DNA of 64,000 nucleotides from Halolamina pelagica (GCF_900115675.1 NZ_FOXI01000013.1:1-64000), one strand, 5' to 3'. Counted from the stretch's first letter, positions 41,466 through 50,157 are shown. Numbers and translations: made by a program. Notes: a model not told the origin generated them from the letters alone.

Positions 41466-42008
41466 TTACTTGGGTTGGCGAGTTTCCGTATTGAGGGAGT
41501 GGAGAATGGGGACACGGCGCTGGCGTCGTGACGAGATGGTCCTCGTGGTTTCGCGGGCAGGACGTTGCGAGTGCTGCGACGGAGATTTGGCTTGATGGAA
41601 CCTCCTTGAGAGCGATATTTCGGTCCGGGCTGTCGTCGACGACGTCGCGGGTGCGGCCGTCGACATGGGGTCCGGCAACAGACACGTTGTGACTGTGCCG
41701 CTCCCGTAGCGGTCACGCTGGATTCTTTCGGCCTTGCCGCCGGCGACGCTCTCTGAACACTGCTCGGCTGTGTAGTGGCCACGGGCTGCGAGGCCGTTGT
41801 TCGCAGCCACGCCGTGATTATCCTGATACTGCGTGATGTCACGGAGTTCAGTGACCACTTTTGTCGGCACGAACACGTCACACGAGGTGAGGAGATACTG
41901 GAACGGGCCCGGAATGTCGGAGTCGGCGGCTGCGTCCGCACTGGCCACGGCGAGACTGACGAGGGCGCTGGTGTCGGCGACGACGGTTCGCAGTCGCCGG
42001 CCACTCAT
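41466..42008 (-). CDS. PIN-like toxin with a decayed C-terminal half
   Basis: From ATG 42008 (TAATG overlap with the antitoxin stop) the first ~75 residues are a good PIN N-terminus: TVVADTSALVSLAVASADA with the first Asp, and VFVPTKVVTELRDITQYQDN with the conserved Glu. Past about 41780 the frame turns Ser/Thr/Arg-rich, and the expected later catalytic acids are not visible in it. A frameshift or fusion with foreign sequence is likely, so the toxin may be inactive while the antitoxin remains intact. Confidence 0.6.
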   Translation of the reverse strand: MSGRRLRTVVADTSALVSLAVASADAAADSDIPGPFQYLLTSCDVFVPTKVVTELRDITQYQDNHGVAANNGLAARGHYTAEQCSESVAGGKAERIQRDRYGSGTVTTCLLPDPMSTAAPATSSTTARTEISLSRRFHQAKSPSQHSQRPARETTRTISSRRQRRVPILHSLNTETRQPK

Positions 42009-42370
42009 TATTCGTCGGCAGCGGGCTCGACCGCTGTCGCGTCGCCATCGTAGACGTCGACATCGTCGGGGGCATCAAGATCGAGTGGCTCATCCTCCAG
42101 ATCCGCTTTGAGGAGGCGGAGTCGCTGGCCTGTCTCGGCGCCGACCAACCGCTTCACTGTCTTGAACTCGAGCAGGTCGTCGTAGTACTTCGTTGCGACG
42201 AGTTCTTGGAACGTCTCACTCTCCGCAGTATCCTCGATATACTCGCGCATCGCCTCGACAAGCAGATCCGTCCGGTCTGTGTCGAAGAGTTCCGCGAACG
42301 CGTCCAGGCGGTCGACGAGAAACTCCGGCGACTGGAAGTGAACCCGTCGCGGATCGTCGCTTGCGCCCAT
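42008..42370 (-). CDS. Ribbon-helix-helix-type antitoxin
   Basis: 120 residues from ATG 42370. The N-terminal part (RVHFQSPEFLVDRLDAFAEL, FDTDRTDLLVEAMREYI) fits a ribbon-helix-helix DNA-binding domain. The middle KYYDDLLEFKTVKRLVG and the acidic tail bind the toxin. It overlaps the PIN gene by one base. A perfect palindrome (42375-42391) abuts its start. A decayed copy lies at 40448-40687. Confidence 0.7.
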   Translation of the reverse strand: MGASDDPRRVHFQSPEFLVDRLDAFAELFDTDRTDLLVEAMREYIEDTAESETFQELVATKYYDDLLEFKTVKRLVGAETGQRLRLLKADLEDEPLDLDAPDDVDVYDGDATAVEPAADE

Positions 42371-42374
42371 CTTG

Positions 42375-42391
42375 TGTGCAAGTTTTGCACA
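42375..42391. promoter_or_regulatory. Palindrome TGTGCAA-GTT-TTGCACA
   Basis: Perfect 7-base arms with a 3-base centre, 4 bases upstream of the antitoxin start. A typical size for a ribbon-helix-helix dimer site; likely autoregulatory. Confidence 0.6.
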
Positions 42392-42757
42392 TGGACGGAA
42401 AACTTTTCGCTGACTGTGGAGAGCCTGCACATCGACGGCGGATGGGCAGTGGTGGCTCTGGTGAAATCCAATTTGTCAGGTACAACCTGGCGTGAAGCAG
42501 TCGTTCGGTAGGCACCCCACTTTCCGGCTATTTCACTCCCGGTTGGATGATGAGAACTCCCCCGATGTGGTGAGTACCTTCGGTAAGTACAGATGACGTA
42601 ATTGTCAAGCTCGACAGGAATACAATCCAAAATTATGTCCTGTTGTTGCTATTGTGGCGTTGTATTGTGACAAAACTGAAGTTCAGGATTTGGAGGATGA
42701 CCAGTCGCCTACCGGAGGACCAGTAGTTATTTTCGAGCTGCTCATTAACGAACAGAC
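42392..42757. other. Region without a supported gene
   Basis: About 365 bases between the TA pair and the membrane protein. No coding sequence or repeat is recognised. The last ~100 bases are AT-richer and may hold the promoter of the next gene. Confidence 0.5.
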
Positions 42758-43354
42758 ATGACCCAGTCGTTCGTGGAACGGTACCCGGACGAAATTCAAC
42801 TGCCGCTTGTTTTCGTTGGCTATCATCTTTTCTTAGTTTACGCTCAGCGGCTCCCTCCGTTAGCACCGGAGATAGAGTCGGTCCCAGTTAATGCCGTCTC
42901 GGCGGGATTGTACGACTGGTCTACCGTCCAATTTGGACTCGCATTGGTGGTCCTCGGACTTGCCCTTTCGAATCATTCAGTGCTTCACCGGACTCGAATA
43001 CTTCGTCTACCACGGACGCAACGCCTTGTCGCGCTTGGTTGTGCTCTATTGCTCATGTCACCGTGGCTTACGACAATCGTCGCAGGATTGGCGTTAGATT
43101 ATCGTGATCCGTTCACTACCCTCTGGTTCGGAGCGTTTCTTGCTGGCTTCGTCGCTGTGGGTGGAATCCTATTCGTTGCTATCATCCAAGTCGCACAGGT
43201 ATGTGGTAGGTGGTCTGGACAATTCCCGTACGTGGATGTGGCAATGTCCCGCCGGGAGGCGATTAGGGGAGGCATCTTTCTGCTATCAATCGGTATTACG
43301 ATAGTAATCGTCTACGTCGGCGGACGGGTACTGTACCACGGTATCTCTCAATAG
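42758..43354 (+). CDS. Membrane protein, hypothetical
   Basis: 198 residues with about five hydrophobic helices (LPLVFVGYHLFLVYA, VQFGLALVVLGLALS, ALGCALLLMSPWLTTIVAGL, FGAFLAGFVAVGGILFVAII, GGIFLLSIGITIVIVYVGG). Loops have few charges and no catalytic motif. It stands alone on the plus strand, followed by an IS-end-like sequence starting at its stop codon. Confidence 0.6.
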   Translation: MTQSFVERYPDEIQLPLVFVGYHLFLVYAQRLPPLAPEIESVPVNAVSAGLYDWSTVQFGLALVVLGLALSNHSVLHRTRILRLPRTQRLVALGCALLLMSPWLTTIVAGLALDYRDPFTTLWFGAFLAGFVAVGGILFVAIIQVAQVCGRWSGQFPYVDVAMSRREAIRGGIFLLSIGITIVIVYVGGRVLYHGISQ

Positions 43355-43368
43355 GATTTCAATAGAGC
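43352..43368 (-). repeat. IS-end-like sequence GGATTTCAATAGAGCAG
   Basis: Inverted partner of the 27517-27533 type, positioned directly at the stop of the membrane protein gene. Perhaps a scar of an insertion sequence. Confidence 0.3.
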
Positions 43369-43556
43369 AGCGGAACTACTCACACATCTATACCGAGGTA
43401 AACTTAATAATTCTACACTCGCAATTCTATTTATCCGTTCTTTCGAGAATGAAGTGGCTGAGAAGTGCTGGAGAATCGGACAGCGGTAAGTACAGCAGTT
43501 GCAAGATGAAGATCGATTTGAACTAGTTCAAAGCCGTCAAGCTGGATAGTTCCAAC

Positions 43557-43604
43557 GAGTATTCCTAGCAGGAGTATATTCGTAGCAGGAGTATATTCGA
43601 GGAG
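43557..43604 (+). repeat. Short tandem repeat GAGTATATTCGTAGCAG
   Basis: Three units of 15-17 bases (43557-43571, 43572-43588, 43589-43604), followed by GAATACC, upstream of the zinc-binding protein gene. Too short and without spacers for CRISPR; perhaps a regulatory or slippage repeat. Confidence 0.5.
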
Positions 43605-43680
43605 GAATACCGGGGAAGTGAAAGCGTGGAGAAGCTGCAGCCGCAGCAGTTGTAAATATGGAGAAACCTTTCTGCCAGGT

Positions 43681-44247
43681 ATGAGCCTGGAAGAGGAATT
43701 GGAGTTGGTCAAAGACTTGGAGTCCCGGGTGCTTCGGAAGCGGCGTCATGAACCGTTTGAGCTGGAGGTACGAAATGAAGACGAGGCGATTCTGCTTAAG
43801 GGAGTGTTGAATAAGCAGAAGGTGGAACTGTTTGAAGAGATGCGCGATGAGTTGGAGAGACACATCATTGAGTGTCCGGAGTGCTGGAGAAGTGAAACCG
43901 CTCCAGTCCACGAAAAGATGTACGAAATGTATGATACAGGAAACGGGGTCAAGGAGAATGTGTTCAAATCTGAGATCGAGTTCAAGTGCAAGACTTGTAT
44001 GAAGACTGTGCGCGGTGAGTCAGTCGTTGCTCTTCTTGACCGAATCAATGCAGACAGTTCTGAAATCAGAGAATACGTGTTGGAGATGAGGGAGAAGGCT
44101 GTTTCGAAACGGTTTGTTGAGGATCTAACTGAGAACGAGGTCGAAAAATACGAACAGCAGGATGACCAGTATGCGAAACTGTTCCCCTCTGGCGTCGACA
44201 GCCTGGATGAGTGGTACAGCCAGTTCGAAGAGGTAGAGACGGTATGA
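43681..44247 (+). CDS. Zinc-ribbon-like hypothetical protein
   Basis: 188 residues from ATG 43681. A helical N-terminus (EEELELVKDLESRVLRKRRH, LLKGVLNKQKVELFEEMRDE) precedes two CxxC knuckles, CPEC and CKTC, about 50 residues apart, which could bind zinc. A charged helical C-terminus follows. The frame is open 21 codons upstream, but ATG 43681 fits better. A decayed tandem copy follows at 44248-44518. No family is recognised. It lies at the edge of the tubulin-like island, convergent to it. Confidence 0.5.
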   Translation: MSLEEELELVKDLESRVLRKRRHEPFELEVRNEDEAILLKGVLNKQKVELFEEMRDELERHIIECPECWRSETAPVHEKMYEMYDTGNGVKENVFKSEIEFKCKTCMKTVRGESVVALLDRINADSSEIREYVLEMREKAVSKRFVEDLTENEVEKYEQQDDQYAKLFPSGVDSLDEWYSQFEEVETV

Positions 44248-44518
44248 CTGAGGTCTGGAATCGCGTACTGTGCAGTGTCCTGAGGCGGGAAGGGAAAAAC
44301 GCTCAGGGTTGTCGAAACGATGTACGACGCATTCAGCAACAGCGCAGGGATTAAGGATAATATCCTATTGGGACGGCAAGTTTCACTGCTAAGAATGTAT
44401 GCAGCTGGTTGAAACGGGGATTCGTGTTGCTCTTGTAGATCTCGTTGATGAATCGGAGCGAGAGATTAGTGGAGTTGTGGGGGCAGCTGGAGGAATTAGA
44501 CCCGCGTCGTTTAGTTAG
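44248..44518 (+). pseudogene. Decayed tandem copy of the zinc-ribbon-like gene
   Basis: Fragments in one frame, KTLRVVETMYDAFSNSAGIK, DNILLG, correspond to HEKMYEMYDTGNGVKENVF of the preceding protein. A later segment, TGIRVALVDLVDESEREISG, VVGAAGG, corresponds to ESVVALLDRINADSSEIREY. Stops and gaps separate them. This records a tandem duplication followed by decay. Confidence 0.5.
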
Positions 44519-44587
44519 TGATCGAACGAAGGAGGACCGTGAGCGAAGTGAAGATTAACAGCATAAAATACTCGAACCGAAGATGCG

Positions 44588-47434
44588 CTATTCGAACGTG
44601 ATCTGGAGCTGCTCTCGCTCCTCTAGATTCTCCTTGTAGCTCTGCAGGATGTCACTCCAGTCTGCCTGGCCCGCTAGCCAGCGACTCTTCAACTCTGGAT
44701 CGGGAGTTGCCTGTTGCAGACTGGTGAAGGTAATCCCCTCCAGTGTCCGGTCCCATCCGTCGAAGACCATATCATCATCACCGAACTCGTAGTCTTCCCA
44801 CATCGTTCCCCGCCACATGTATGTGTCCAGTCCAGTTTGCTTGATGAAATTCTTCTTCTCGCCCTCGCTCAGATCGGCCTTCTCGACTCGATCGATATCG
44901 AGTTCCGGCGGTTCCGGAATTTCCATTCGGGACTTGATCTGGAATGCGAGTCGAATATCCCGGTCGTACCACTCAGGATAGCCAAACGCCTGGCGATAGT
45001 CCCGGTATTTCCCCGTCATGGGGTCGAGTTGGCCGTTATCGGCCATATTACGAAGCCGCTGGTAGAGCGTGAGTGCTTCGACCGGCCCACGGTTATGGAA
45101 GGAGACAAACGAGATGGAGTAGGGGTCGTTGCTATAGTCGATCAGATTGTCAGGTCCCGACCGGCGGGTAGTACCCCCGATCATCGTGTCGACGCTCTCG
45201 ACTGCATACTCCTCGTTGTCCTCATGGTACAGCAACCACATCTCCTGCCGGGTATTCTTCGCTTCATCCCGGTCAGTCCCCGAGTAGTTCATATTAAAGA
45301 CCGGTTCCTCCCAGCTCGTGGCATTATTGAGCCACTGGTTAATCCCGTTCCTAACCTTCCGTTCGTCGATGAATTTCTGGGTTACATAGTCATCGAGGCT
45401 GTTGAGTTCGTCATCGACCCGCTGAAGAGTGAGATCTTCATCATCCAGCTTATCGCGGCGGATCGGGAAGATTCCAAGCCGTTTTCCGGTACCTTCACTA
45501 GAGAGTTCATCCTTCTCTTGCTCAATCGACCGGTTGAGTGCCTCAATTCGGTTCTTCGCTTCTTCCTTTTCGTTTTCGCGTGCAGTGATCAGCGAATTCA
45601 CTGAACTGATTTTATCATCAAGCAGGTTCTTCGCCCGCCCCCGACGGCTCCGAACAGCCTCCTTCATCGCCTGCACCCGCTGGTACCGACCATCTGCTTC
45701 AAGCAGATCATCCCGAGAGTCACGCAGCTGCTCGAGTTTCTTTTCTGCTGCTTCTCGGTCACTTTCGGTCAGCGGGTGCCATGGTGGGAAGGCCTCCTGA
45801 AGTTGTCCAACAGTTCCGAGATCCACATTTTCGAGTTCCTCCTGGAACTCGTCGATTTTCTCGCTATAGAAAGTCTTGAGGGCCTCTACCTTCCCTTCAA
45901 GGGTTGATGTGGCGCTACCCCCGTACTTCGTCCGGCCTGCCATATCATATGTACGCCACTGCTTCGAAACGGTCTCCTCCCAGTGGTTTTCGACAGCGGG
46001 CGCCGCATTGGGGACCTGGAACATCTCTTCCAGAATATCCGTTGCGACCAGCAACCGTTCTGCCCGCTGGTCTGCACGGATATCTTCGAGATCCTCCGGC
46101 TCGTCCGATTCCTCGGCGTCCTCTCCTTCAGGTGCTTCCGGAGTTGCTTCTGCCTCGATGGCGTCAAGGACACGGGTGACGTCATCAGTAGAGCTGTTTC
46201 GAACAAGCGCGTTCCCAGCACCGAGCTGGGATTCAAATCGACCCCGGTAATTCTCCTCCCAATCGGAAACGTTCTCGAGAAGCTCGTTAATCGCAGCCGG
46301 GTCCTGTTTGATTTCCTCGAGTTCGTCCTTCTCTGTACGCAGGTCTTCCAGTTGGTCAGGTATCGTCTCAGTAACAAGCGTTTGTTTCTCATCACGCTCG
46401 TCTTTCATTTCACAGAAATCGCGTACCTGCTGGTGCGGGACCTGCAGCTGCGCATGTCCAACAGTCCCGAGCGGGGCCGTGCCTTTGGCCCGACTGGACC
46501 AATTCTCGACAGACTGCTCCATCTCGGAAAGCGCGTAGATACTCTCTGCGACTCGGCTGTTGATCTGATCTCGGTAGCCCTCAACGAAGTCAGTCCCAGT
46601 CCCGCTGGTAATCAGATTCTCGTCGACACCAACCAGCCAGTAATCGTTGTAGGGAACCCGTTCGATCGGGATTGAGTTACCCGTGAACGATTCTTCGACA
46701 CGCTCGTCGACGTTGGATAGGCTTCCACCTTGGCTGAAACTCTTCGAGTAAATCGGAATATCGAGTGCCTCAGCGTCAGCACCAAGCAAGTTACTCAGGT
46801 CACTCAGCGCGGAGTACGTGTTGGGATAGTACATCTCCTCGCCCGGTGGATTCGTCACCTCGGGGTCGAAATCGACCTGCGGAGCAACACCAACCCCACC
46901 GACATACACGTCAACGTTGTCGTTCTGATCTTCAATGCGCTGGGCGATCCGATTCAGCATTGCCGAAAGAAGCGGGAAGGTCCCGCTTCCAGTGCCGCCC
47001 CCGAGGGAGTGGAGCAAGAAGATGTTGTACGAGTCCCGATCCTGCGTGAACGAGTAGTCCACTTCCTGGTAGTGTTCGAGAATATCGTACCAGAGGGATT
47101 CGAAGTAGTCATCAAACGTCTCATGACCCCGGCTGTCCAGTTTGTATCGGCCGACAGGACGCTGTCGTTCTGCCCCCTTCCCACCCACTTCCGTACCCTC
47201 AGTCAGGTACGGGTAGGTAGCCATATCCTCGTCAAGGTGGGCATCAGAAACGTTGAGTCGCACACGGGTTGTTCCCGACGGAACGCTTCCAAGCGTATCG
47301 CCATCAGTATCGATGGCAAAGTAATCGAAGAACTCCTCGCTGCCATTCCGCTCGACAGTCTCGGCGAGGGTGTTCATCATCGTGATTCCGGCCTGGCCGA
47401 CGCCAATAGTAAACGTCGGTAACGGATCCGTCAT
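44588..47434 (-). CDS. Large tubulin/FtsZ-superfamily protein 1
   Basis: 948 residues. The N-terminal GTPase-like domain has GVGQAG (11-16), AIDTDGD (FtsZ AxNTD position), and LGGGTGSG (144-151), the tubulin signature loop. After about residue 330 the protein departs from FtsZ, with coiled coils (~345-385 and ~570-690, e.g. DQLEDLRTEKDELEEIKQD, RIEALNRSIEQEKDELSSE) and an acidic linker (EGEDAEESDEPEDLEDIRAD), then a long C-terminal domain (~720-948). It is twice the length of FtsZ. It resembles the poorly characterised large tubulin-like proteins of prokaryotes, some proposed to remodel membranes. A second copy lies at 50158-52464, and a membrane-anchored protein gene lies between them. Confidence 0.85.
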   Translation of the reverse strand: MTDPLPTFTIGVGQAGITMMNTLAETVERNGSEEFFDYFAIDTDGDTLGSVPSGTTRVRLNVSDAHLDEDMATYPYLTEGTEVGGKGAERQRPVGRYKLDSRGHETFDDYFESLWYDILEHYQEVDYSFTQDRDSYNIFLLHSLGGGTGSGTFPLLSAMLNRIAQRIEDQNDNVDVYVGGVGVAPQVDFDPEVTNPPGEEMYYPNTYSALSDLSNLLGADAEALDIPIYSKSFSQGGSLSNVDERVEESFTGNSIPIERVPYNDYWLVGVDENLITSGTGTDFVEGYRDQINSRVAESIYALSEMEQSVENWSSRAKGTAPLGTVGHAQLQVPHQQVRDFCEMKDERDEKQTLVTETIPDQLEDLRTEKDELEEIKQDPAAINELLENVSDWEENYRGRFESQLGAGNALVRNSSTDDVTRVLDAIEAEATPEAPEGEDAEESDEPEDLEDIRADQRAERLLVATDILEEMFQVPNAAPAVENHWEETVSKQWRTYDMAGRTKYGGSATSTLEGKVEALKTFYSEKIDEFQEELENVDLGTVGQLQEAFPPWHPLTESDREAAEKKLEQLRDSRDDLLEADGRYQRVQAMKEAVRSRRGRAKNLLDDKISSVNSLITARENEKEEAKNRIEALNRSIEQEKDELSSEGTGKRLGIFPIRRDKLDDEDLTLQRVDDELNSLDDYVTQKFIDERKVRNGINQWLNNATSWEEPVFNMNYSGTDRDEAKNTRQEMWLLYHEDNEEYAVESVDTMIGGTTRRSGPDNLIDYSNDPYSISFVSFHNRGPVEALTLYQRLRNMADNGQLDPMTGKYRDYRQAFGYPEWYDRDIRLAFQIKSRMEIPEPPELDIDRVEKADLSEGEKKNFIKQTGLDTYMWRGTMWEDYEFGDDDMVFDGWDRTLEGITFTSLQQATPDPELKSRWLAGQADWSDILQSYKENLEEREQLQITFE

Positions 47435-47509
47435 GTACCGACATCGTAGCCCGAATGCGACTTAAGTGTTGGTGGGTATTTTATGATTCCTCAGCGTTGA
47501 TATCAACAA

Positions 47510-48193
47510 TCAGATGTCGATATCGTCATCATCGTCACCGCCAATAATCGACATAGTAATTTTCAGCACAACGAAGATGACGGCTATAATACCGACATAG
47601 GAGAGAATCTCCTGTGAAGTTGAGAGTGTGTTTCCTTGGTCAACTTGCCCAGCCAAGTTGTTGATTACATTCTCCGGACGGTTTTCCAGTGCGTTCTCTG
47701 CGGTGAATGACGCTTCTTGAGAACTCCCCCCCGGCGTTTCGTAATTGACATCGACCCCTCCAACAGTAACGTCACCTGCGTCAGATCAACCAACGTAGTA
47801 AGCCACGAATTCGACTCGGAGAGTCGTATCTGCAGGTATTTCGTCGGTTTGATAGATCACCGAGGACTCTCGAGTTGATCGATCAAAGTTGATGGACCGA
47901 TCTCCCTCGACAAACACCTGAACGGAGCTCTGGTCAAGGATTGTATTATCAGCGCCGCTGATGACGATTTGCGGGCTGACTGCACTGTCTCCAGTTACCT
48001 CGACTGACCCTGTGACCTCGATTTCATGGCTACTAGGGTTGGAGTCTGAGCTGGCCTCCCATCCGTCGTAAGTACTCGAAAACGAGCCGCTCACAGCTGC
48101 ACTGGCAATGCCGGCGCTCGCTGTGAAGACGGTTAGAGTAATCACGATAGCCAAGATAGTGTATCGCCGCCCCGAAAACGGATTGTCACGCAT
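47510..48193 (-). CDS. Secreted, C-terminally membrane-anchored protein interrupted by an in-frame TGA
   Basis: From 48193 a signal peptide (YTILAIVITLTVFTASAGIA) precedes a beta-rich extracellular domain. The frame meets TGA at 47786-47788 (AYYVG, stop) and continues in the same frame as SDAGDVTVGGVDVNYETPGG, ending in a membrane helix ILSYVGIIAVIFVVLKITM and an acidic tail GGDDDDDIDI at 47510. The two parts make one sensible 227-residue surface protein, so the stop probably replaced a Trp codon. Alternatively a short secreted form is made. Signal peptide and anchor place it outside the cell with its tail facing the tubulin-like proteins. Confidence 0.6.
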
Positions 48194-48313
48194 ATGCCAA
48201 CCTGTCGGACATGAGTTTTAAATATATTTCTTTCACTTCCCCTGTCAAGAGGTGTGACTAGCAATCCCCTGGCTTTGAGAGCGCCGCTGACTATCTTTCT
48301 CCAAGGCGAGAAT

Positions 48314-48331
48314 CCTGCCCTTTAGGGCGGG
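48314..48331 (+). repeat. IS left-end hairpin
   Basis: CCTGCCC-TTTA-GGGCGGG, a 7-base stem with one G-T pair. Probable recognition hairpin of TnpA. Confidence 0.6.
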
Positions 48332-48436
48332 CGTGAAGCCGACACCTGCCGCACGTTGTACCGTCGGTTGCAGGCCGAATATCCTACGACGACAAACCTT
48401 TAGTAGAATTGGGTGTATCGAAATTAATATGGCCAA

Positions 48437-48829
48437 ATGAAGTACAACCTGGAAAAAGGGTCGCACACCGTCTATGCGCTTCAATATCACTTTGTGACCG
48501 TCACAAAGTACCGCACAGACATCCTCACCGACGAGATAGCCGAACGTATAGGTGAGATTGCCAGCGACATTTCCGAGGACTTCGGCGTAAGCATCCAAAA
48601 CGTCAACGGCGGTTCCGACCACGTTCACCTCCTGTTTACAGCGAAGCCCACCACGAATCTCACCAAATTCATCAACTCGCTCAAAGGCGTCTCGTCCCGT
48701 AAGATCCGGGACGAGTACCCCGAGACTCGGCAGGCACTCGACAGCGCGTTCTGGCAACCGGGGTACTTCCTCGCCACCACTGGACAGGTGAGCATCGACG
48801 TGCTGATGGAGTACGTGGAGGACCAGTAG
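48437..48829 (+). CDS. tnpA: IS200/IS605 transposase TnpA (Y1 HUH)
   Basis: 130 residues. The HUH motif is in SDHVHLLF, and the catalytic Tyr is near the end in LMEYVEDQ. FITVTKYR-like HFVTVTKYRTDIL and FWQPGYFLATTG are typical of the family. It catalyses excision and insertion of single-stranded DNA at hairpin ends. It appears intact. It overlaps tnpB by one base (TAGTG). Confidence 0.92.
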   Translation: MKYNLEKGSHTVYALQYHFVTVTKYRTDILTDEIAERIGEIASDISEDFGVSIQNVNGGSDHVHLLFTAKPTTNLTKFINSLKGVSSRKIRDEYPETRQALDSAFWQPGYFLATTGQVSIDVLMEYVEDQ

Positions 48830-50094
48830 TGATGTCCACAACCGTCACAAAGACGTTGCAGGCGACGTTCGTGCCACCCACTGCGCACAAGCAGACGAAA
48901 CTCAACGACTTGCTCGAAACCTACCGTAACGGTCTGCAAGAGGCGTTCGACTCCGGGGCAAGTACCATGTCCGCAGTGAGCGACATCGTGACGCCCTACG
49001 ACCTTCCGTATCAGGCGAAGGCTGCCCTCTGCAACTACGTCCCGAAACTCCGCAAGACGTACAACGCGCAGGAGTTGGACAACGAACACCCGTTACGGTT
49101 CACGAATCAGGCTGCGAAGTTCGACCACTCCGACGAGCGTGAGCACGAGTTTACGTGGTGGGTTCCACGTCCCGGTCGGGGAACGAACTTCTGGATACCG
49201 CTCCGTATCAATCCCGAACAGGAGGACCTCTGGCACGATCTCGTATCGGAGGACGCCAAGGCAGGCGAGATACGACTTCAGAAACACCGGAAGAACTGGG
49301 TACTGCACGTCACCGTCGAGTACCCAGTCGAAGAACCAGCAACGGACGGTGACATCACATACATCGGCTTAGACATCGGAGAAACCGCCCTCATCACGGG
49401 CTGTGCCCTCAAGGACGGTTCTCCGACTGACCCGTTTGTGTGTAGCGGAAGCAGAGCAAAGCATCTTCGAAAGGAGATGCACACGACCCTGAAACGACTC
49501 CAAGAACGTGACGCATCGGAGTGGCGTACTGGCGAACGGTTCGATCATTACCAGAATGCGCTCGCCGATATCGTGGAGAAGGCGTCTCGGGAAGCCGTTA
49601 AGTACGCCAAACAGTTTGAGAACCCGGTGTTGGTGATGGAGGACTTGACGTACATCCGTGAGCGTCTCGACTACGGGAAGTACATGAACCGCCGGCTTCA
49701 TTCGTGGGCGTTCGCCCGACTTCAAGGGCGCATCGAGGACAAGGCGACGGAGGTTGGCATCTCGGTCGAGTATGTGAATCCGGCGTACACGAGTCAGACG
49801 TGCCATTCGTGTCACCGTATCGGTCGGCGGGACTCGCAGGCCGAGTTCCGGTGTCCGCATGACGACTGTCACGTTTCGACGTTTCAGGCCGACATCAACG
49901 CTTCCGCGAATATCGCACGCCGGGTTGACCCGTGGGGAGAGAGCGTCCCGCTTGACAAGGTGGAACGCGATGACTCGCCTCGGGATGGGAGCGGTAGTGA
50001 CACCGCCACGACTCACCGTGAACAGAGCGAGACACCCTCGCAGATGACGCTCACGGCGTTTCAAGAGTCGGAACCCTCTTCCAGCGACGATTGA
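48829..50094 (+). CDS. tnpB: TnpB RNA-guided nuclease of IS200/IS605
   Basis: 421 residues. The RuvC acids are D in IGLDIGETAL, E in VMEDLTYIRE and D in FQADINASANIARR. The zinc ribbon is CHSCHRIGRR..FRCPHDDC. Start is GTG 48829 or ATG 48832. TnpB uses an omega RNA from the element 3-prime end to cut donor sites and promote element retention. The hairpins after the stop (50104-50138) are the expected scaffold end. All key residues are present. Confidence 0.92.
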   Translation: MMSTTVTKTLQATFVPPTAHKQTKLNDLLETYRNGLQEAFDSGASTMSAVSDIVTPYDLPYQAKAALCNYVPKLRKTYNAQELDNEHPLRFTNQAAKFDHSDEREHEFTWWVPRPGRGTNFWIPLRINPEQEDLWHDLVSEDAKAGEIRLQKHRKNWVLHVTVEYPVEEPATDGDITYIGLDIGETALITGCALKDGSPTDPFVCSGSRAKHLRKEMHTTLKRLQERDASEWRTGERFDHYQNALADIVEKASREAVKYAKQFENPVLVMEDLTYIRERLDYGKYMNRRLHSWAFARLQGRIEDKATEVGISVEYVNPAYTSQTCHSCHRIGRRDSQAEFRCPHDDCHVSTFQADINASANIARRVDPWGESVPLDKVERDDSPRDGSGSDTATTHREQSETPSQMTLTAFQESEPSSSDD

Positions 50095-50103
50095 CTGGTA
50101 TTC

Positions 50104-50138
50104 CCCCTGTAGGGGAAGCCTCGCCGTTTACGGCGAGG
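50104..50138 (+). ncRNA. IS right-end hairpins, probable omega-RNA 3-prime scaffold
   Basis: Two hairpins follow tnpB: CCCC-TGTA-GGGG (50104-50115) and CCTCGCCG-TTTA-CGGCGAGG (50119-50138), then GAGGATGTCAC. In IS605-type elements the RNA guide for TnpB ends here, and the flank beyond the element supplies the guide. RNA existence is inferred from the family. Confidence 0.5.
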
Positions 50139-50157
50139 AGGATGTCACGGTAACTAC

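Larger units (their letters stand above)
48240..50150 (+). mobile_element. IS200/IS605-family insertion sequence
   Basis: tnpA and tnpB overlap on the plus strand, against the surrounding operon. Subterminal hairpins with the same TTTA loop flank them (48314-48331 left; 50119-50138 right), as expected for single-strand transposition by a Y1 HUH transposase. Exact ends cannot be fixed without an empty site. It lies between the second tubulin-like gene (stop 50158) and the anchored protein gene (start 48193). Confidence 0.8.

Noticed and set aside
43557-43604. Possible CRISPR array
   Set aside because: Units are contiguous, only three, with no spacers.
44714-47422. Several plus-strand frames of 230-296 codons over tubulin-like gene 1
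   Set aside because: Shadows of the tubulin-like gene; no promoter and no domains.
11374-47788. TGA read as tryptophan (stops at 11374, 9589 and 47786 seem to replace Trp or other codons)
   Set aside because: Many intact genes in the window end normally at TGA, so recoding is not needed; separate nonsense mutations explain the cases.
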